Below are positions 1 through 8,823 of a stretch of DNA of 64,000 bases, one piece after another. Source of the DNA: an uncultured Flavobacteriales bacterium (GTDB lineage Bacteria; Bacteroidota; Bacteroidia; Flavobacteriales; Flavobacteriaceae); contig CAJWBA010000001.1 of NCBI GenBank assembly GCA_913020155.1, positions 1 to 64,000 on the forward strand. The letters are read 5' to 3'. The notes under the pieces are model-generated. The model saw nothing but the letters and a program-made list of their open reading frames with translations, had not been told where the DNA came from and did no database searches. Made by a program: the position numbers and the translations under genes. How positions within the stretch are numbered: position 1 is the first letter of the stretch; each line of letters opens with the position of its first letter.

Positions 1-120
1 GATACAGTAGAGCTTATTATGGAATTTGAAAAAGAATTTGATATTCAAATACCAGACGATCAAGCAGAAAATATTGCTACTGTAGGTCAAGCTATCCAAT
101 ACATCGACCAAGCAAGCTAA
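1..120 (+). CDS. acpP: Acyl carrier protein, C-terminal part
   Basis: This is the last 39 codons of an acyl carrier protein, cut by the left window edge. The visible residues start [13 protein letters not shown], which in this family directly follows the DSL motif whose serine carries the 4'-phosphopantetheine arm, so the modified serine lies just outside the window. The remainder (helices II to IV, ending AIQYIDQAS) has the usual length and acidity. The protein carries growing acyl chains in type II fatty acid synthesis. fabF begins 10 nt after the stop, the common acpP-fabF arrangement, so the two are probably co-transcribed. Confidence 0.93.
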   Translation, partial: DTVELIMEFEKEFDIQIPDDQAENIATVGQAIQYIDQAS

Positions 121-130
121 AACTTTATTT

Positions 131-1381
131 ATGACTCCAAGACGAGTAGTTATTACCGGATTGGGTGCATTAACACCTATTGGAAACACCCTCCCCGAGT
201 ATTGGGAGGGTCTTGTTTCTGGTAAGAGCGGTGCTGCACCTATTACCTATTTTGATGCCTCTGAATTTAAAACCAAATTTGCTTGTGAGCTGAAAAACTT
301 TAATGTTCTTGATTTTATGGATCGTAAAGAAGCCAGAAAACAAGACCGTTTTGCTCAATACGCTCTTGTTTCAACCCAAGAAGCAATTGAAGACGCAAAT
401 CTAGATCTAAAAAGTATTAATAAGGATCGAGTTGGTGTAATTTGGGGGGCTGGAGTTGGAGGTTTAGAAACATTTCAAAATGAAGTATTGAATTTTGCTG
501 AAAACAACAAAAAACCTCGTTTTAATCCGTTTTTTATTCCTAAAATGATAACGGACATTGCACCTGGTTTAATCTCAATCAAATATGGATTTAGAGGACC
601 AAATTTTGCAACGGTCTCCGCTTGTGCTTCTTCAGCAAATGCACTTATTGATTCTCTAAATTACATTCGACTCAACCATGCAGATATCATAGTTGCAGGA
701 GGTTCAGAAGCTTGCGTTTCCTATGCCGGGATTGGAGGGTTTAATGCAATGCATGCATTATCTACCCGAAACGATGATCCCAAAACTGCTTCCCGGCCCT
801 TTGACAAGGATCGTGATGGGTTTGTTCTAGGTGAGGGAGCTGGAAGTCTAATTTTAGAAGAATACGAACACGCTAAGGCTAGAGGTGCAAGAATATATGC
901 TGAACTGGTCGGTGGAGGTCTTTCTGCAGACGCTCACCACATGACTGCTCCACACCCAGAAGGAATCGGAGCCAGAAACGTAATGTTAAATTCTTTACGT
1001 GATGCCAATTTAAACCCAGAGGATATTGATATAATCAACATGCACGGAACTTCAACAGGATTAGGTGACATAGCAGAATCTAAAGCCATTAAAGAAGTTT
1101 TTGGTGATCACTTGTATTCCATGAATATCAATTCAACAAAATCAATGACAGGTCATCTGTTAGGAGCTGCAGGAGCAATCGAAGCAATCGCATCGATTAT
1201 GAGTATCCAAGAAAACATAGTCCCTCCTACCATCAATCATCAAACAGCAGATCAAGAAATTGATCCTAAAATCAATTTTACCTTTGGAAAAGCTCAAAAA
1301 AGAGATGTAAAAGTTGCTCTTTCCAATACCTTTGGTTTTGGAGGACACAACGCTTGTGTCATATTCAAAGAAATTTCTTAA
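131..1381 (+). CDS. fabF: Beta-ketoacyl-ACP synthase II (FabF)
   Basis: This 416-residue condensing enzyme elongates acyl-ACP with malonyl-ACP in type II fatty acid synthesis. The Cys-His-His triad of the thiolase fold is visible: Cys165 in VSACASSAN, His305 in MHGTSTGLGD and His342 in TGHLLGAAGA, with Lys337 shortly before the last. The N-terminal RRVVITGLGALTPIG is typical of the family and the length matches FabF. The ATG lies 10 nt after the acpP stop, and rnc starts 8 nt after the fabF stop, so acpP-fabF-rnc looks like one transcript. Identification is secure; the FabF rather than FabB assignment follows from length and the acpP context. Confidence 0.96.
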   Translation: MTPRRVVITGLGALTPIGNTLPEYWEGLVSGKSGAAPITYFDASEFKTKFACELKNFNVLDFMDRKEARKQDRFAQYALVSTQEAIEDANLDLKSINKDRVGVIWGAGVGGLETFQNEVLNFAENNKKPRFNPFFIPKMITDIAPGLISIKYGFRGPNFATVSACASSANALIDSLNYIRLNHADIIVAGGSEACVSYAGIGGFNAMHALSTRNDDPKTASRPFDKDRDGFVLGEGAGSLILEEYEHAKARGARIYAELVGGGLSADAHHMTAPHPEGIGARNVMLNSLRDANLNPEDIDIINMHGTSTGLGDIAESKAIKEVFGDHLYSMNINSTKSMTGHLLGAAGAIEAIASIMSIQENIVPPTINHQTADQEIDPKINFTFGKAQKRDVKVALSNTFGFGGHNACVIFKEIS

Positions 1382-1389
1382 TTTGAAAT

Positions 1390-2109
1390 GTGAAATTCAT
1401 TTCAAAAATGTGGGCTAAAAAATCAGGAGACCATCTGCTATTCTCAAAACTTAAAAACCTTTTAGGTTATAGCCCAAAAAAAAAGAATTTATATCGGGCA
1501 GCATTCACGCATCGTTCTATGAACATTAGGAATGATCAAGGAATGCCCTTGAACTATGAGCGTCTCGAATATTTGGGAGATTCTGTCTTAAGTACTATTG
1601 TTTCACGTTATTTATTCGAAGAACTACCAAAAGCAAATGAAGGAAAGTTAACTCGAATGAAATCTAAAATTGTTAGTAGAGAAAAACTCAACTTTATTGG
1701 AAAAGAAATGTTGCTTATTGACTTATTGATTTGTACCGGGAAAAAAGAAAAGTTTGGAGATGATATTCATGGTAATATTTTAGAGGCGTTAATTGGTGCG
1801 ATCTTCATAGACAAAGGTTATGAAAGTTGTAAAAAAATATTAAATCATGTGTTTTTTAAACCACACATTGACTTGGATTCAATTGCAAATACAGTAATTT
1901 CATACAAAAGCCTTTTGATTGAGTGGAGTCAGAAAAACAAAAAAAATCTTGTTTTTGAGACCAGCTCAGACAACGGTAAAGATCCTAATATTAATTTTTA
2001 TTGTAAAATATTGCTAGACAATAAAGTGAAGGCTAAATCTCGTGATATCTCCAAAAAAAAGGCAGAGGAAAAAGCAGCAAAAAGAGCAGTCCATCTTCTA
2101 AAAAAGTAG
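1390..2109 (+). CDS. rnc: Ribonuclease III
   Basis: This is a 239-residue double-strand-specific endoribonuclease for rRNA and structured RNA processing. The RNase III signature ERLEYLGDSVL is at residues 57-67, the second metal-site helix near 125-140, and a double-stranded-RNA-binding domain fills about residues 165-237, ending with a Lys/Ala-rich KKKAEEKAAKRA helix. The start used here is GTG at 1390; an in-frame ATG at 1408 would remove six residues and cannot be excluded. The canonical ADxxEA metal motif reads GNILEA, so Asn129 sits where the Escherichia coli enzyme has Asp114. The gene follows fabF by 8 nt, a common bacteroidotal neighbour pair. Confidence 0.93.
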   Translation: MKFISKMWAKKSGDHLLFSKLKNLLGYSPKKKNLYRAAFTHRSMNIRNDQGMPLNYERLEYLGDSVLSTIVSRYLFEELPKANEGKLTRMKSKIVSREKLNFIGKEMLLIDLLICTGKKEKFGDDIHGNILEALIGAIFIDKGYESCKKILNHVFFKPHIDLDSIANTVISYKSLLIEWSQKNKKNLVFETSSDNGKDPNINFYCKILLDNKVKAKSRDISKKKAEEKAAKRAVHLLKK

Positions 2110-2200
2110 CTATTAACTATAAGCCTTTCATAGGAGTTTAACCTTCTGTTAACATGAAACTGCATTCCTTTTTATGTAAATGACTATCTTTACTTACTAG

Positions 2201-2674
2201 ATGAGTTACAAGAAATACAATCTGGGAAAATCGGTAGAAGAAGAATCTTTTTCGTTGATTGCCATTCATGCTTCAATAGAAGATTTCCAGTTGGCGTATT
2301 TAATTAACAAAAATTGCAAAACTCGATTTAAGAGAAAGCATAATCTTTTTTCAAGTAATTTAAAAAAAGAAATAAAAGCCTTGGTCTGGGAAAACAGTTG
2401 GGACGAAGAAACATTTTGGTATTTGTTTCCTAACAAATACGAAGCCTTAAAAACAATGACAAGAAATAATCCTGACCTATTATTCGAAAATGAAACTCAA
2501 ATGGACCTCTACATTCTTCCGGAATTAAAACAGGTTGATTACTTCATAAAAATCCCAAACAACAACAGCAAAAATATTTACTTAAAAAAAATAAAAGAAC
2601 TTCCGGAAATACAAACTGCCTACAATATCCATGAAGACTCTTTAAAATCATCAAAAAATTTAATCTTCAACTAA
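2201..2674 (+). CDS. IPExxxVDY family protein
   Basis: This small protein of 157 residues belongs to a Bacteroidota-specific family named for the motif IPExxxVDY, here LPELKQVDY at about residues 107-115. There is no signal peptide or membrane segment, so it should be cytosolic. Its function is unknown. The stop codon abuts the ATG of pyruvate kinase with no gap, an arrangement common for this family in flavobacteria, which suggests translational coupling with pyk and possibly a role linked to glycolysis. A TATCTTTA sequence at 2185-2192, one base from the -7 consensus, sits 8 nt before the ATG and could be its promoter. Confidence 0.85.
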   Translation: MSYKKYNLGKSVEEESFSLIAIHASIEDFQLAYLINKNCKTRFKRKHNLFSSNLKKEIKALVWENSWDEETFWYLFPNKYEALKTMTRNNPDLLFENETQMDLYILPELKQVDYFIKIPNNNSKNIYLKKIKELPEIQTAYNIHEDSLKSSKNLIFN

Positions 2675-4102
2675 ATGCCATTACTTAAAAAAACAAAAAT
2701 AGTTGCAACCCTCGGACCTGCATCAGAAAGCAAAGAAATAATAAAAAAAATGATGCTTGCCGGGACCAATGTTTTTAGAATTAATTTTTCACATGCTGAT
2801 CATTCAGATGTTGCTGAGCGAATTCAAATTATTCGAGAAATAAGTCAAGAATTGAATCTGCACATATCTATTCTGGGAGATCTTCAAGGTCCTAAACTAA
2901 GAGTTGGAGTAATTGAGGAGGGAGCTGTTGTTAATCCTGGTGATGTAGTTGAGTTCAATACTGCAAAACCTTTTGAAGGGAATTCAAAATCAGCCTACAT
3001 GACCTACAAACGTTTTCCGATGGATGTAAATTCTGGAGAACGAATTTTGTTGGATGATGGAAAATTAATCTTTGAAGTAGTTTCCTCTGACAATAAAGAA
3101 ACTGTTAAAGCAAAAGTAATTCAAGGGGGTGTTTTCAAATCCAAAAAAGGTGTAAATCTTCCTAACACTAAAGTATCACTTCCTGCTTTGACTGAAAAAG
3201 ATATTAAGGATGCGATTTTTGCAATTGAACAACAAGTAGATTGGATTGCGCTTTCTTTTGTTCGTGATAGCAAAGATTTAATTGAGCTGCAAGATTTGAT
3301 CAAAAAATATTCTGAACATAAAATTCCAATCATAGCAAAGATTGAGAAGCCAGAAGCCATTGAAAATATTGACAAAATAATTGGTTACTGTGATGGTCTT
3401 ATGGTTGCACGTGGAGATCTTGGAGTAGAAGTACCTGCGGCAGAAGTTCCGCTCATTCAAAAAAACTTAGTTTTAAAAGCAAAGAAAGCGAGAATCCCTG
3501 TCATTATTGCTACTCAAATGATGGAAACTATGATTGAGAGTTTAACTCCTACAAGAGCAGAAGTAAACGATGTTGCAAACTCAGTTATGGATGGAGCCGA
3601 TGCTGTTATGGTTTCTGGTGAAACTTCAGTTGGAGATTATCCAGTTCAAGTTATTGAAACAATGACTTCTATCCTCAAAAGTGTTGAGGACTCCTCACTA
3701 ATTCGTGTTCCTCAAAATCCACCTAATATTAGAACTCCAAGATTTATTACCAAGTCGGTTTGTTATCATGCAGCAAATATGGCAAACGAAATTAATGCGA
3801 AAGCTATTTGTACCCTAACCAATAGTGGATACACAGCTTTTCAGATTTCTGCATGGAGACCGTCAGCAGCAGTTTTAGTATTCACTTCAAACAAAAGAAT
3901 TTTATCACAACTTAATCTTCTTTGGGGAGTTAAAGCATTTTATTACGATCGTTTTGAAAGTACAGATAATACCGTTGAAGAAGTCAATAAAATTGCTTTT
4001 GAACAAGGTTTTGTGGAAAAAGGAGATATGATGATAAATCTTGCAGCTATGCCAATTATTGAAAAAGGAATGGTCAATACACTTCGGATATCGTTGGTTT
4101 AA
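2675..4102 (+). CDS. pyk: Pyruvate kinase
   Basis: This 475-residue enzyme catalyses the last step of glycolysis, transferring phosphate from phosphoenolpyruvate to ADP. It opens with KKTKIVATLGPAS, then shows the active-site segment IAKIEKPEAIENIDKI with its lysine, the metal-binding MVARGDLGVE and the ATQMMETMI helix, in normal order. The C-terminal alpha/beta domain is present and the length is standard. The start codon immediately follows the stop of the IPExxxVDY gene. The last four bases, TTAA, also form the stop of dinB on the opposite strand, so the two convergent genes share termination sequence. Confidence 0.97.
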   Translation: MPLLKKTKIVATLGPASESKEIIKKMMLAGTNVFRINFSHADHSDVAERIQIIREISQELNLHISILGDLQGPKLRVGVIEEGAVVNPGDVVEFNTAKPFEGNSKSAYMTYKRFPMDVNSGERILLDDGKLIFEVVSSDNKETVKAKVIQGGVFKSKKGVNLPNTKVSLPALTEKDIKDAIFAIEQQVDWIALSFVRDSKDLIELQDLIKKYSEHKIPIIAKIEKPEAIENIDKIIGYCDGLMVARGDLGVEVPAAEVPLIQKNLVLKAKKARIPVIIATQMMETMIESLTPTRAEVNDVANSVMDGADAVMVSGETSVGDYPVQVIETMTSILKSVEDSSLIRVPQNPPNIRTPRFITKSVCYHAANMANEINAKAICTLTNSGYTAFQISAWRPSAAVLVFTSNKRILSQLNLLWGVKAFYYDRFESTDNTVEEVNKIAFEQGFVEKGDMMINLAAMPIIEKGMVNTLRISLV

Positions 4103-5199
4103 AAAGGAAGGCTAAGTTGTAATTTTTCCCTCTCTTCTGTGAGTTTTGGCTCCTTTTTGATGGTATTAAGATTTGAGATTGTAATTCCTATTAGTCTCAC
4201 TGAGTTGTGGATTTTTTCTTGATACAACAAACTCAGCGCATGCTCTACAATTAAGCTTTTATCTGAAACATAAAAGGGTAAAGTCTTACTTCGTGTTTGT
4301 TGAACAAAGTCAGAATATTTGATTTTCAAGGTGACTGTTTTTCCTGAAAGTTGATGACGTTGAATCCGCTTGTGCAGTTCCTCCGCAATTATTTTGATTT
4401 TTTCTGAAAGAAAAATCTCACTTGTCAGGTTTTTACGAAAAGTTCGCTCAGATCCAATCGATTTGGATACACGACTAGGAACTACTGGACTGTTGTGAAT
4501 TCCACGGATAACCTTGTAATAATAGCTTCCAGATTTACCAAAGTGTTCTCTTAAAAAGTCTTCAGATTTTAGTTTTAAATCGTTTCCTGTAAAAATGCCT
4601 AAATGGTACATTCGCTTTGCAGTAACTTTTCCTACACCATGAAATTTTCTGATTTCTAAAGATTCTAAAAATACGGCTACCTCTTCGGGAGGTACTGTTT
4701 TTTGACCGTTTGGCTTATTGTAATCGCTTGCAATTTTAGCAACAAATTTGTTTATTGAAATACCTGCCGATGCTTTCAAACCCGTGGTCTCTTGTATTCT
4801 GTTTCTAATTTCGGTTGCTAATAAGGTTGCAGAAAGTCCATTCTTTTTATTGACAGTAACATCCAGATAGGCCTCGTCTAATGAAAGTGGTTCCACCAAA
4901 TTTGTGTATTCGTAAAAAATTAATCTAATTTGATTAGAAATTTCTTTGTAGCGATCAAATCTGGGTTTTACAAAAATTAGTTCTGGACAATTACGTTTTG
5001 CAACCATTCCACTCATCGCACTTCTAACTCCAAATTTTCTAGCTTCATAACTAGCTGCAGCTACTACGCCTCTTTTTCCACCGCCACCAACAGCAATTGG
5101 CTTATTTATGAGAGACAGATCATCAAGCTGTTCTACTGAAGCATAAAAAGCATCCATATCTACATGTATGATTTTTCGTACTTGTGCTTCGTTATCCAT
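4099..5199 (-). CDS. dinB: DNA polymerase IV (Y family)
   Basis: This error-prone translesion polymerase has 366 residues. The first metal motif is IHVDMDAFYASVEQ with Asp14 and Asp16, and the second is LSLDEAYLDV with Asp108 and Glu109. Little-finger domain sequence fills the C-terminal third. The protein ends QLSLPF, which fits the short hydrophobic peptide that docks Y-family polymerases on the sliding clamp. The gene is convergent with pyk and divergent from the CYTH gene, with 48 nt between the two start codons. I see no obvious LexA-type operator in that short spacer. Confidence 0.95.
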   Translation of the reverse strand: MDNEAQVRKIIHVDMDAFYASVEQLDDLSLINKPIAVGGGGKRGVVAAASYEARKFGVRSAMSGMVAKRNCPELIFVKPRFDRYKEISNQIRLIFYEYTNLVEPLSLDEAYLDVTVNKKNGLSATLLATEIRNRIQETTGLKASAGISINKFVAKIASDYNKPNGQKTVPPEEVAVFLESLEIRKFHGVGKVTAKRMYHLGIFTGNDLKLKSEDFLREHFGKSGSYYYKVIRGIHNSPVVPSRVSKSIGSERTFRKNLTSEIFLSEKIKIIAEELHKRIQRHQLSGKTVTLKIKYSDFVQQTRSKTLPFYVSDKSLIVEHALSLLYQEKIHNSVRLIGITISNLNTIKKEPKLTEEREKLQLSLPF

Positions 5200-5247
5200 A
5201 TGCTAAATTACATATCTTTAAGGAGTAATAAAATTATCCCTTTATAA

Positions 5248-5703
5248 ATGATCGAAATTGAACGGAAATTCTTAGTCAATTCAAATGAGTACAAAAATAA
5301 AGCTCATAAATCGATTAAAATCGTACAAGGATATTTATCTAAAGATCCCGAAAGGACAGTTCGGATAAGAATTTATGGTGACCGAGGATTTATTACCATT
5401 AAGGGAATGTCTTCTGATGATGGATTGAGTCGTTATGAATTGGAAAAAGAAATCCCTTTACCAGAAGCAAAGGAACTTATTTCAATTTGTTTACCTGCAA
5501 TCATAGAGAAATCTCGTTTTGAAGTTTACTACAAAAATATTCTTTTTGAAGTAGATGAATTTCAAGGAGCACATGAGGGTTTGATAGTTGCAGAAGTCGA
5601 ACTTGAAAGTACCAAAGAGGAAATTGAATTGCCAGATTGGATAGGAAAGGAAGTTACTGGAAATAAAAAATATTACAATGCTGTTTTATCCAATTCAGAA
5701 TAA
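5248..5703 (+). CDS. CYTH domain protein (triphosphate tunnel metalloenzyme family)
   Basis: This protein of 151 residues begins IEIERKFLV, the ExExK signature of CYTH/triphosphate tunnel enzymes, and has alternating charged beta strands consistent with the eight-stranded tunnel (for example RTVRIRIYGDRGFITIKG). Members hydrolyse inorganic triphosphate or organic triphosphates, and a few make cAMP; sequence alone does not choose between these. It is short, single-domain and cytosolic. The gene is divergent from dinB. Downstream, on the other strand, lies the broken XRE-type regulator gene at 5709-5939. Confidence 0.88.
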   Translation: MIEIERKFLVNSNEYKNKAHKSIKIVQGYLSKDPERTVRIRIYGDRGFITIKGMSSDDGLSRYELEKEIPLPEAKELISICLPAIIEKSRFEVYYKNILFEVDEFQGAHEGLIVAEVELESTKEEIELPDWIGKEVTGNKKYYNAVLSNSE

Positions 5704-5708
5704 GGAAT

Positions 5709-5939
5709 TAAAAAATTATCGATTCTTATACCATGAATATCAGGGATTCTTTTCAAACTCTTTAGGTATAGTTGGTGCCTTTTTCCATTTTCCATTTTCC
5801 ATTATTGAATTCGGCTTATTTTGTTGTCCCAAGTAAAAATTTCCTAACTTTTGTGTCCCAATTTTATTCTGAGTTTCTTTAGCTAAGCACCAATTTTGTC
5901 TTTTATAGCTTCAAATTCTATTGATTGGATCTCGTTCAT
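5709..5939 (-). pseudogene. Decayed XRE-type helix-turn-helix regulator
   Basis: Reading the minus strand from the ATG at 5937-5939 gives 77 codons of a small helix-turn-helix regulator common in flavobacteria (family pattern roughly IGxxLKxLRxxxGYxSYExFAxDxxISRxQYWRxExG). The intact frame is interrupted by three stops: TAG at 5883-5885, TAG at 5844-5846 and TAA at 5802-5804. Each replaces a residue the family usually has (a basic residue, then Tyr, then Tyr). The rest still reads well, for example LKKLRIKLGHKS and SLKRIPDIHGI, and there is no frameshift. It is therefore a recently inactivated gene and accounts for most of the gap between the CYTH gene and the isoaspartyl peptidase. I see nothing in the remaining 5940-6107 stretch beyond A+T-rich sequence. 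Confidence 0.75.
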
Positions 5940-6107
5940 TTTAATTTTGTGGGGTTTTAATGCACAAATTAAATGATAATGAACCATAAAATTTACCACA
6001 CAAAATATATTTATCTAAATACAAATCGATTAAAATCGATTAAGTTAATCTCATCAGAAATAAAGTAATTTTTAAGAAAATACTTTTTAACTAAATTGGA
6101 TTGATTT

Positions 6108-7127
6108 TTATTCATTATCATAAATTCTAACAGTAAGTTTCCCGTCAGAATTCATATGAGCTCTGTACATCCCAGGCGTGTTGAATTCCATAGATACATT
6201 CCCGTAGGCATCCATAACAACTACTCCTCCATCTCCTCCTAAATCTTCAACTTTTTGAAGTACTTGTTTTGACGCTTCTTTTACACTTAAACTTTTGTAC
6301 TCTACTAAAGCTGCAATATCATGAGCTACTACCGATCTGATAAAAAACTCGCCCCAGCCTGTAGCTGAAACACCACAACTTGAATTATTAGCATAAGTTC
6401 CTGCTCCAATAATTGGTGCATCGCCTATTCGCCCCCATTTTTTGTTTGTCATTCCACCAGTTGAAGTACCTGCAGCCAAATTTCCATTGAGATCTAGGGC
6501 AACGCATCCAACTGTTCCGTATCGTTGATTGTCATAAAAAAGTTGATCAGAACTATGACGGGTTGTCTTTTTATTGGTTTCTAACTCTTGAACTCGTCTC
6601 AAAGCTTTTATTCGTCTTTGAGTAATGAAATAGGATTCTGGAACCGTTTCTAAGTTTTGCTCTGCTGCGAATTGGTCTGCTCCTTCACCAGATAGTAAAA
6701 CATGAGGCGAATTATGCATTACTTTAATAGCAGCGCTTATTGGATTTTTTACATGTTTAACTCCTGCAATTGCACCCGAATTCAAAGTTTTTCCATCCAT
6801 AAAAGAAGCATCCAAAGCAATCGTTTCATTTGCTGTTAGAACCGCACCTTTTCCTGAATTGAAAAGCGGAGAATTTTCCATAACATGGATGGTTTTTTCA
6901 ACAGCATCCTGGCTTGTCCCTCCTACTTTTAAAATTGCATGTCCAGTTGTAATTGCTTCAGTTAATTTTTTAAGGTAAGCTTTCTCCATTTCATCCGACA
7001 TATTTTCTTTTAAAATAGTACCTGCACCTCCATGAATAACAATCCCAAAGGTTGGTTGTTGTTTTTCTTTTTCAGAATGACAACTTACGAATAACAAAAG
7101 TAAAGTTATGATGAAAATATTTTTCAT
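6108..7127 (-). CDS. Isoaspartyl peptidase / L-asparaginase lipoprotein (Ntn hydrolase)
   Basis: This 339-residue plant-type asparaginase of the N-terminal nucleophile hydrolase family removes beta-aspartyl residues from peptides and can hydrolyse asparagine. It starts with a lipoprotein signal (MKNIFIITLLLLFVSC, lipidated Cys16). The alpha subunit begins GIVIHGGAGT. Autocleavage is expected before Thr205 in RYGTVGCVAL, and the beta subunit carries GTSTGGMTNKKWGRIGDAP with the usual substrate-binding residues. Export suggests it processes isoaspartyl peptides arising from envelope or scavenged proteins. It stands alone, flanked by gaps on both sides. Confidence 0.93.
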   Translation of the reverse strand: MKNIFIITLLLLFVSCHSEKEKQQPTFGIVIHGGAGTILKENMSDEMEKAYLKKLTEAITTGHAILKVGGTSQDAVEKTIHVMENSPLFNSGKGAVLTANETIALDASFMDGKTLNSGAIAGVKHVKNPISAAIKVMHNSPHVLLSGEGADQFAAEQNLETVPESYFITQRRIKALRRVQELETNKKTTRHSSDQLFYDNQRYGTVGCVALDLNGNLAAGTSTGGMTNKKWGRIGDAPIIGAGTYANNSSCGVSATGWGEFFIRSVVAHDIAALVEYKSLSVKEASKQVLQKVEDLGGDGGVVVMDAYGNVSMEFNTPGMYRAHMNSDGKLTVRIYDNE

Positions 7128-7246
7128 ATCGGTTTGATCTAAAATCTAATAACACCCAATATAGAAAATCCTTTTATTAAAGTTCAATAATGTTAATGGT
7201 TTTAGAAATAGTTTTACATTTAATAAATTATTTATAAAACAAATCC

Positions 7247-8785
7247 ATGAATAAGTCTTTAGAAATATTGTTGAGTAAGTTGGGAATTTCTAAAAATCAA
7301 TTGGGCTGCTCCTCGGGCGCTGAATGGTTTGCCAAAGGTGAAATAATTAAAAGTTTTTCGCCTGTTGATGGTCAAGAAATTGGACAAATTCAAACCTCAA
7401 CTTTTGAAGATTATGAGCAAGTACTTGAGACTGCTGAAGAAGCTTTTGTTTATTTCAGAACAATTCCTGCTCCCAAACGAGGGGAATTGGTTCGTCAGTT
7501 TGGGAATGCACTTCGAGACAAAAAAGAACTTCTGGGTCAATTGGTTTCTTGGGAAATGGGAAAATCATTACAAGAAGGCTTGGGTGAAGTTCAGGAAATG
7601 ATAGACATCTGTGATTTTGCCGCTGGATTATCAAGACAACTACAAGGGACTACAATGCATTCAGAAAGACCGAACCACAGGATGTATGAGCAATACCATC
7701 CTCTTGGAATTATTGGAATTATTTCTGCATTCAATTTCCCTGTTGCTGTTTGGGCATGGAATACAGCCTTAGCGTGGATTTGTGGAGATGTTACTGTATG
7801 GAAACCCAGCGAAAAAACTCCACTCTGTTCCATTGCTTGTCAAAAAATAATTGGAACTATTTTACAAGAAAATAATATGCCCGAGGGAATTTCATCACTT
7901 TTAAATGGAGGAGCAGAAGTAGGTCAATGGATAAGTGAAGATAAAAGAATACCCTTACTTTCTGCAACTGGATCTAGTGCAATGGGAAGAAAGGTAGCTC
8001 AAAAAGTAGGAGCAAGACTAGGTAAGTGCTTGTTAGAATTGGGAGGAAATAATGCTCTTATTGTGAGCCCTCATGCCAATTTAAAAACCACACTCTTAGC
8101 AGCTGTTTTTGGAGCTGTTGGAACTGCAGGGCAGCGATGTACCTCTACTCGAAGATTAATTGTTCATGAATCTGTAATTAAACAAGTACAAGAAAAACTC
8201 ATAAATACATACAAACAATTGAATATTGGAAATCCTTTAGATTCTAAAAATCACTTTGGCCCTTTGATTGATCAAAATTCTGTAGATGAATACACGAATG
8301 CCCTAAAAAATATTTCCAATGAAGGTGCTGAATGGTTGGTTGAAGGGGGTGTTTTATCTGGAGAAGAATACCCAAGTGGATGTTATGTAAAACCTGCTGT
8401 TGCAAAAGTAAATAAAGACAGTGCAATGGCTCAAAAAGAAACATTTGCACCCATCTTATACCTCATGGAATATTCTGGATCAATCGAAAATGCTATTGCT
8501 ATTCAAAATGACGTAGACCAAGGACTTTCCTCTGCTATTATGACTCAAAACCTACAGGAAGCCGAAGTATTTTTATCACATTGGGGCAGTGACTGTGGAA
8601 TTGCAAATGTAAATATCGGAACATCTGGAGCAGAAATAGGGGGAGCATTTGGAGGAGAAAAAGATACAGGTGGCGGAAGAGAAAGTGGATCAGATGCATG
8701 GAAAGTTTATATGAGACGCCAGACAAACACAATAAATTATTCAGATGAGCTTCCTCTTGCTCAGGGAATAAAATTCAATTTGTAG
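7247..8785 (+). CDS. Aldehyde dehydrogenase, ALDH7 (aminoadipate semialdehyde) type
   Basis: This is a 512-residue NAD(P)-dependent aldehyde dehydrogenase. Catalytic Cys298 lies in GTAGQRCTSTRRL and the general base Glu265 in LLELGGNNA. The C-terminal GGGRESGSDAWKVYMRRQ and the overall length match the ALDH7/antiquitin group, which oxidises alpha-aminoadipic semialdehyde (its cyclic form is piperideine-6-carboxylate) in lysine breakdown. The substrate assignment is from family resemblance only. The next gene, 38 nt downstream on the same strand, encodes an unrelated small membrane protein, so the context does not confirm a lysine pathway. Confidence 0.92.
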   Translation: MNKSLEILLSKLGISKNQLGCSSGAEWFAKGEIIKSFSPVDGQEIGQIQTSTFEDYEQVLETAEEAFVYFRTIPAPKRGELVRQFGNALRDKKELLGQLVSWEMGKSLQEGLGEVQEMIDICDFAAGLSRQLQGTTMHSERPNHRMYEQYHPLGIIGIISAFNFPVAVWAWNTALAWICGDVTVWKPSEKTPLCSIACQKIIGTILQENNMPEGISSLLNGGAEVGQWISEDKRIPLLSATGSSAMGRKVAQKVGARLGKCLLELGGNNALIVSPHANLKTTLLAAVFGAVGTAGQRCTSTRRLIVHESVIKQVQEKLINTYKQLNIGNPLDSKNHFGPLIDQNSVDEYTNALKNISNEGAEWLVEGGVLSGEEYPSGCYVKPAVAKVNKDSAMAQKETFAPILYLMEYSGSIENAIAIQNDVDQGLSSAIMTQNLQEAEVFLSHWGSDCGIANVNIGTSGAEIGGAFGGEKDTGGGRESGSDAWKVYMRRQTNTINYSDELPLAQGIKFNL

Positions 8786-8823
8786 CTTTAGTTTCATTAT
8801 ATTTACATAATAAAACAAGAAGC

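Noticed and set aside
5788-5812. Short tandem repeat of TTTTCCA units
   Set aside because: Only three copies, and they fall inside the decayed regulator, where they encode the WKMENGK segment.
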